A DNA stretch of 36,903 nucleotides from Bordetella parapertussis (GTDB lineage Bacteria; Pseudomonadota; Gammaproteobacteria; Burkholderiales; SG8-41), in assembly GCA_945864585.1 (NCBI GenBank), contig CAMBCF010000046.1, positions 1 to 36,903 of the forward strand. Direction: 5' to 3'. The position numbers and the translations under genes are program-made. The notes beneath the pieces are model-generated. The model saw only the letters and a list, made by a program, of their open reading frames with translations, had not been told where the DNA came from and searched no databases. This document shows positions 33,508 to 36,903 of this stretch, piece after piece. Within the stretch, counting starts at the first letter, position 1. Every line of letters begins with the position of its first letter.

Positions 33508-34392
33508 GTGGTTGTGGGCGATGGCAGTCAGGTTTTTGATTTCACGCGCGCGCCGTTCCGGGTGCGCGGCGATACCGATTCACTCCAGGTGGCCGAGGAA
33601 ATAGCCGCCTGCTTCGAAGTGGTGGAGAGCCTCCCGTGTAAATTAACGCAAGCGGTAGGCGCGGCGATGTTCGTTATCGGTGTTGCCGGCGATGCGCCGC
33701 TGGTGCGCGCGGCGGCAACACTCGCAGCCGAAATCGACGCCGGTGTCGGCGACGGCCGCGCCAATGCGTATCACAACAGTCAGCATTATTGTGAAGTGAT
33801 GTTAAGCGCGCTCTACCTTTCAGGGCGGGCCGCGATGCCGCCGCTCACGCGCGCGCGGCTGGTGGCGGCGGCACTCGCCCACGATTTTCATCACGACGGC
33901 CGCACCAGTGTCGGCATGCCGTTTCGCCTGGAACGCCTCGCAGCGCAGGCCGCGCTGCCCTATTTTGAGTCGGCCGGTGTGAGCAAGGATGAACAAGACA
34001 ATATCGCCGCACTGGTGCTCGCCACCGAAACCACAGTCGGCGTGCCGTTCGCACGCAAGTGTTACGCCCATTTTACCCACAGTGCCGAGCAGCCGGCGCT
34101 GCCCGAAAATGAACCCGCGCTCACGGTGCTTGCGCGCGATGCGAGCATGGCCGAGCAGGCCGTGATGCTGGCCGAGGCCGATCTGCTGCCGTCGGTGGGC
34201 CTCACAGTTTATTATTGCGAATTGACGCAATCCAAATTGTCAAAAGAATGGGCGCGCCCGATGACCGCGGTGGACAAGCTGTTTTTTCTGGAACGTATTT
34301 TCGGCGACTTTGCGGTGGGCCGGTTTTTTTCGCCCAACGTGCAGCGGCTGAAAGAAGCGATGCGCACGAAGGCGGATGCGATCAAGCGCTAG
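33508..34392 (+). CDS. HD/PDEase-type phosphohydrolase
   Basis: This 294-residue protein has an HD-type metal centre of cyclic-nucleotide phosphodiesterase style: NAYHNSQHYCEVMLSALYLS, then LVAAALAHDFHHDGRTSVGM, and a later D in ARDASMAEQAVMLAEADLL. These motifs supply the usual H, HD and D ligands. With a CHASE2 cyclase (now broken), FecR and OmpA next door, hydrolysis of a cyclic nucleotide is the most natural guess. The GTG start at 33508 is preceded by AAGGGGGG. It follows the OmpA gene by 32 bases in the same direction. Confidence 0.78.
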   Translation: MVVGDGSQVFDFTRAPFRVRGDTDSLQVAEEIAACFEVVESLPCKLTQAVGAAMFVIGVAGDAPLVRAAATLAAEIDAGVGDGRANAYHNSQHYCEVMLSALYLSGRAAMPPLTRARLVAAALAHDFHHDGRTSVGMPFRLERLAAQAALPYFESAGVSKDEQDNIAALVLATETTVGVPFARKCYAHFTHSAEQPALPENEPALTVLARDASMAEQAVMLAEADLLPSVGLTVYYCELTQSKLSKEWARPMTAVDKLFFLERIFGDFAVGRFFSPNVQRLKEAMRTKADAIKR

Positions 34393-34427
34393 TCATCCAC
34401 GCGCATTCCTGTGTGCGAGGGAATGAC
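34392..34427 (+). repeat. Hairpin between the HD and UGSC genes
   Basis: GTCAT (34392-34396) pairs with ATGAC (34423-34427), and an inner GCGCA/TGTGC stem adds five pairs. The pattern resembles the dispersed GTCATTCC...GGAATGAC hairpins of proteobacteria. It may end the upstream transcript, but no T-run follows. Confidence 0.5.
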
Positions 34428-34463
34428 GGACAGGCGCGTTAACGAGTAATTCAGGAGAAAATC

Positions 34464-34988
34464 ATGACAGCCACAAACTGGATGCGCGACCCCACCGCGG
34501 AAACGTCCGCCGTGATGCGCGCGCGCCTGCAGCCGCCACCGTCACTTGCGGGCAAGACCGTGGGGCTATTTGACATAGGCAAGACGCGCACCGACGAATT
34601 TTTCAACCAGGTCGAAATGCGCTTGCGCGAACGCGGCATCAAGACCATGCGCGTCGGCAAACCCACCAACGCCAAGGTCGCCACCGCGGAAAACCTGGCG
34701 CAGATTTCCGCCGCAGTCGATGTGGTGATTATCGGGCTCTCGGACTGAGGCTCATGCACCTCGTGCAGTCTGCACGACCTGATGAACTTCGACAGCCGCG
34801 GCATACCCGGCGTGTCGGTGGTGACCAGCGGATTTACCGACGCGGTGGCAGTGCAATCCAAAGCGATAGGTTTCGAGCCGGCGGTGATATTCACGCCGCA
34901 CCCGATTCAGAATCGCACGGCAGATGAGCTTAAGAAAATTGCGGATGATGTGGTTGAGCCGGTGTTGAAACTGCTGCAATCGAATTAA
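34464..34988 (+). CDS. UGSC family selenoprotein
   Basis: Read with UGA 34746-34748 as selenocysteine 95, the 174-residue protein has the defining motif Sec95-Gly-Ser-Cys98 in VVIIGLSD-U-GSCTSCSLHD, with another Cys at 101. The N-terminal half (KTVGLFDIGKTRTDEFFNQV) is an alpha/beta nucleotide- or substrate-binding-like strand order. The C-terminal half (GIPGVSVVTSGFTDAVAVQS, then HPIQNRTADELKKIADDVVE) continues in the same frame without other stops. UGSC proteins are a known family with Cys or Sec at this site and no settled function. AGGAG lies 8 bases before the ATG. A near-perfect SECIS hairpin follows the UGA. Without recoding only 94 residues would be made and conserved sequence would lie after the stop. 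It converges with the next gene (4-base overlap). Confidence 0.88.
34746..34777 (+). promoter_or_regulatory. UGA codon and bacterial SECIS element 2
   Basis: Downstream of UGA (34746-34748), TCGTGCA (34761-34767) pairs perfectly with TGCACGA (34771-34777) around a loop GTC. The loop begins with G at 34768, 20 bases after the UGA. A stable stem with a G, here GU, opening the apical loop at this distance is the bacterial SECIS pattern read by SelB. Confidence 0.82.
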
Positions 34989-35956
34989 ACCGTCCCTATA
35001 AATTCCACCATCCGCTTGCGTTGCGCGGCATTGGGCAGCCGCGTGCGCGCGGCACTGAGATTGTCGATCATGTATTCGGGCTTGTCGGTGCCGGGCAGTA
35101 CGGCGTTGACCGCCTCGTTCGCCAACAGGTATTTGAGGAAGAACTGGCCCCAGGTGGATGCGTCGAATTCGGCCTTGGCCCAATCGGGTACAGTCTTGCC
35201 CTGCGCCGCGCGAAACAATGCACCACGGGCGAAGGGCAGGTTGCATAACACGGCGGTGCCGGTTTCTGCTGCGACCGACAGCAGCTTCTCTTCCACGCTG
35301 CGTTCGGCCATCGAGTAATTGACCTGTATGAAATCGAGTTTTTCGGTGCGCATCATCTCCATCAAGCGTTCGTTGGCGCGTGGCTGATCCTGCGAGTGAG
35401 TGACGCCGATGTAACGGAATGCGCCTTGCGCTTTCTGTTCGCGTACGATGGCGAGTTGCGAGGCGAACATGGCGCGCTCAAGAAAGCCGACATTGTGCAT
35501 TTGCATCAAGTCGAATTTGGGCGTGCGCAAACGTTTTTGCGATGCCTTCATTTGCGCGACGAAGGCGTCGTTGTCGTTGGAACGCACTTTGGTGGCGAGA
35601 AACGCTTTGTCGCGTACTTTCATTTCGGCCAACAGATCGCCAACCACGGATTCTGCGGTGCCGTACGAGGGCGCGGTGTCGATCATGCGCGCACCGCCGT
35701 CGAGCAGGGTGTGGATGACTTTGCTGCGCTCGGCGCGCTTTTCCGTGTCACCGCCGATGTCGAATACGATGGCAGTGCCCAGGCCTATCACCGGGAGTTT
35801 TTCACCGCTGCGCAGAATGGCGCGCGTCAGCACGGATGCGGTCGTGGATTGCGCGTGCGCGCCGCTGAAAGTTGTGGTTACGGCGACGCTGAGGCCAAAG
35901 GCCAGTAGCTCGCGACGGGTGTATAGCCCAGGTTTAGGTGTCATATTAGACTTCAT
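34985..35956 (-). CDS. Tat-exported aldo/keto reductase (paralogue)
   Basis: The 323-residue precursor has a twin-arginine signal (YTRRELLAFGLSVAVTTTFS, then GAHAQST). The aldo/keto reductase barrel carries D and Y (MIDTAPSYGTAESVVGDLL), K (FLATKVRS) and H (LMQMHNVGFLE). The C-terminal LPGTDKPEYMIDNLSAAR is the cofactor region. It shares layout and many motifs with the reductase at 26901, for example NYSMAER, QFFLKYLL and a terminal RKRMVEFIGTV. The two flank the selenoprotein cluster on the opposite strand. Start 35956 is used; an in-frame ATG at 35944 is possible. Confidence 0.88.
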   Translation of the reverse strand: MKSNMTPKPGLYTRRELLAFGLSVAVTTTFSGAHAQSTTASVLTRAILRSGEKLPVIGLGTAIVFDIGGDTEKRAERSKVIHTLLDGGARMIDTAPSYGTAESVVGDLLAEMKVRDKAFLATKVRSNDNDAFVAQMKASQKRLRTPKFDLMQMHNVGFLERAMFASQLAIVREQKAQGAFRYIGVTHSQDQPRANERLMEMMRTEKLDFIQVNYSMAERSVEEKLLSVAAETGTAVLCNLPFARGALFRAAQGKTVPDWAKAEFDASTWGQFFLKYLLANEAVNAVLPGTDKPEYMIDNLSAARTRLPNAAQRKRMVEFIGTV

Positions 35957-35980
35957 AAAATATCGAATAAATACAATTAG

Positions 35981-36903
35981 TTATGATTGGTTCCCGATGG
36001 GTGTTGCAATGACTGTCGCGCGCTTTTCCTGCATCCGCCCCAGCGCGAGTGCCAGCGCCAGCCACGCCGCGGTCACCGGAACTGTGGCCAGCGAAATCGC
36101 GCCGAGTTCCATCCCCGCGCCGCGCAAGGCGGTGAACAGCCAGCCGAATAACGCGTCGCTGCCGCGAAACACCACGTTGTCGATGACGTTCTTGGCCTTG
36201 TATTTTTCCTCGCGCTCGACCACCGTGAACAACACTTCGCGCGCGGGATTCGCCAGCGCAAAGTTGGCTGCGCGCTGGACCGCCTGAAACGCGATGACCA
36301 CCCACAGCATCGGCGTCGCCCACAGCGCGATAAAACCGATCGCGAACACAAACGGCAGAAATGCAGTTGCCGGCCCCGCGCCGAAACGTTTGATCAGCTT
36401 GCCGGTGGCGAGAAACTGCACCACGATCGTCAGCAAACTCACGGCGAGATCGATCTGGGCAAAGATCGCCGTGCGCTTGTTGGGATCGTCCGTCAGCGCG
36501 GAAACAATATTGGCCTGCTGAAAATAGAGAAACGTTCCCGCCAGCGACAGCGCCGCGACCCAGGTTGCGATACCGGCAAGATAGGGGGAGCGCAATATCA
36601 TCAGGATGCCGGCGAGCCAGCTGCCGCCAAGACCGGCCTGCGCGCCCGCAGCGCCGGTTTTCGCCGCATTGGACACAGGCGCGGCCTTGAAGACAGCGGC
36701 GGCGGCTTCGAGGCGCATCGCGCAAAACACCGCGCATTCCAGGAATATCGCGGCAATGAGGAGCAGATTGGCGCGGCCGATGGGCACCGCGAGACTGGCG
36801 GCAATGATGGGGCCCAGCAGCGCGCCCGCCGAACCGCCCGCAGCGATGAACCCGAACAGACGCTTGCCCTGCTCGGCGCCGTACAGGTCGGCCATGAAAG
36901 ACC
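35981..36903 (-). CDS. MFS/nucleotide (Npt1/Npt2-like) transporter, 5' end outside window
   Basis: The visible 307 codons encode about eight membrane segments of an MFS-like protein and continue upstream past the window edge (two more sense codons, S-F, precede the methionine at 36895). Signature stretches: ADLYGAEQGKRLFGFIAAGG, AGALLGPIIAASLAVPIG, ANPAREVLFTVVEREEKYKA and KNVIDNVVFRGSDALFGWLF. These match proteobacterial relatives of the Tlc/Npt nucleotide exchangers, though many such bacterial proteins have uncharacterised substrates. The end is intact at 35981. Partial: about one quarter to one third of the protein is missing. Confidence 0.65.
   Translation of the reverse strand, partial: SFMADLYGAEQGKRLFGFIAAGGSAGALLGPIIAASLAVPIGRANLLLIAAIFLECAVFCAMRLEAAAAVFKAAPVSNAAKTGAAGAQAGLGGSWLAGILMILRSPYLAGIATWVAALSLAGTFLYFQQANIVSALTDDPNKRTAIFAQIDLAVSLLTIVVQFLATGKLIKRFGAGPATAFLPFVFAIGFIALWATPMLWVVIAFQAVQRAANFALANPAREVLFTVVEREEKYKAKNVIDNVVFRGSDALFGWLFTALRGAGMELGAISLATVPVTAAWLALALALGRMQEKRATVIATPIGNQS

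Noticed and set aside
34782-34988. Separate small gene after the UGA at 34746
   Set aside because: It begins mid-domain at an internal methionine of the UGSC protein, without a ribosome site; it is the second half of the selenoprotein.
35946-36737. Minus-strand frame of 263 codons near the right end
   Set aside because: Arginine-rich alternative frame of the transporter gene, whose own frame has membrane segments and conserved motifs.

Overview
The window is high-GC proteobacterial DNA, most likely from a betaproteobacterium. The evidence is the GC-rich coding style, a YgfZ/NRDE pair, a DUF6279-type lipoprotein, the Sel1-repeat protease, FecR/OmpA/CHASE2-cyclase remnants and Tat-exported oxidoreductases. 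The exact lineage cannot be read from the sequence alone. Codon use is uniform except for an AT-rich island at the left end.

Layout. (1) 1-2400 is a foreign island: a catalytic-domain-only tyrosine recombinase, a short H-NS-like protein without a recognisable DNA-binding hook, and a very AT-rich gene for a protein of five ~59-residue repeats plus a C-terminal GIY-YIG nuclease domain. (2) 2400-8480 is a scrambled zone: a RelE/HigB-type toxin that has lost its middle with an intact HTH antitoxin, a SEC-C protein, an N-terminally truncated gene, a remnant of a second tadA, an orphan HTH antitoxin-like regulator behind an 11-bp inverted repeat, an intact YefM-YoeB pair, and a frameshifted phytanoyl-CoA dioxygenase gene. 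(3) 8485-19031 looks like ordinary chromosome: tadA, L,D-transpeptidase, SDR, GNAT, NRDE protein, ygfZ, Sel1/trypsin-like protease, small membrane protein, a cyclase remnant, a double cNMP-binding protein, a cysteine desulfurase, an ICMT-like methyltransferase and a D-2-hydroxyacid dehydrogenase. (4) 19156-27836 is metabolic: a two-subunit molybdenum hydroxylase (Tat exported), two alpha/beta hydrolases, a methionine-type aminotransferase, a lipoprotein, a GlcG/HbpS protein and an exported aldo/keto reductase.

(5) 27962-34988 is the most interesting part. Two genes contain an in-frame UGA that is best read as selenocysteine. The first (27962-29410) joins a CPTC thioredoxin-like domain to a ~370-residue domain through a U-G-S motif. 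The second (34464-34988) belongs to the UGSC family and has the diagnostic U-G-S-C motif. Each UGA is followed at the right distance by a hairpin with the layout of a bacterial SECIS element. A conventional gene caller would split both genes and miss them. Between them lie two HD-type phosphohydrolase-like genes, a decayed CHASE2 adenylate cyclase, an internally deleted OmpA-like lipoprotein, a FecR-domain protein and an intact OmpA-like lipoprotein. A CRP-type palindrome stands in front of fecR. A second Tat-exported aldo/keto reductase and a partial nucleotide-transporter-like gene close the window.

No selA, selB, selC or selD is present here, so selenocysteine insertion would depend on genes elsewhere in the genome.
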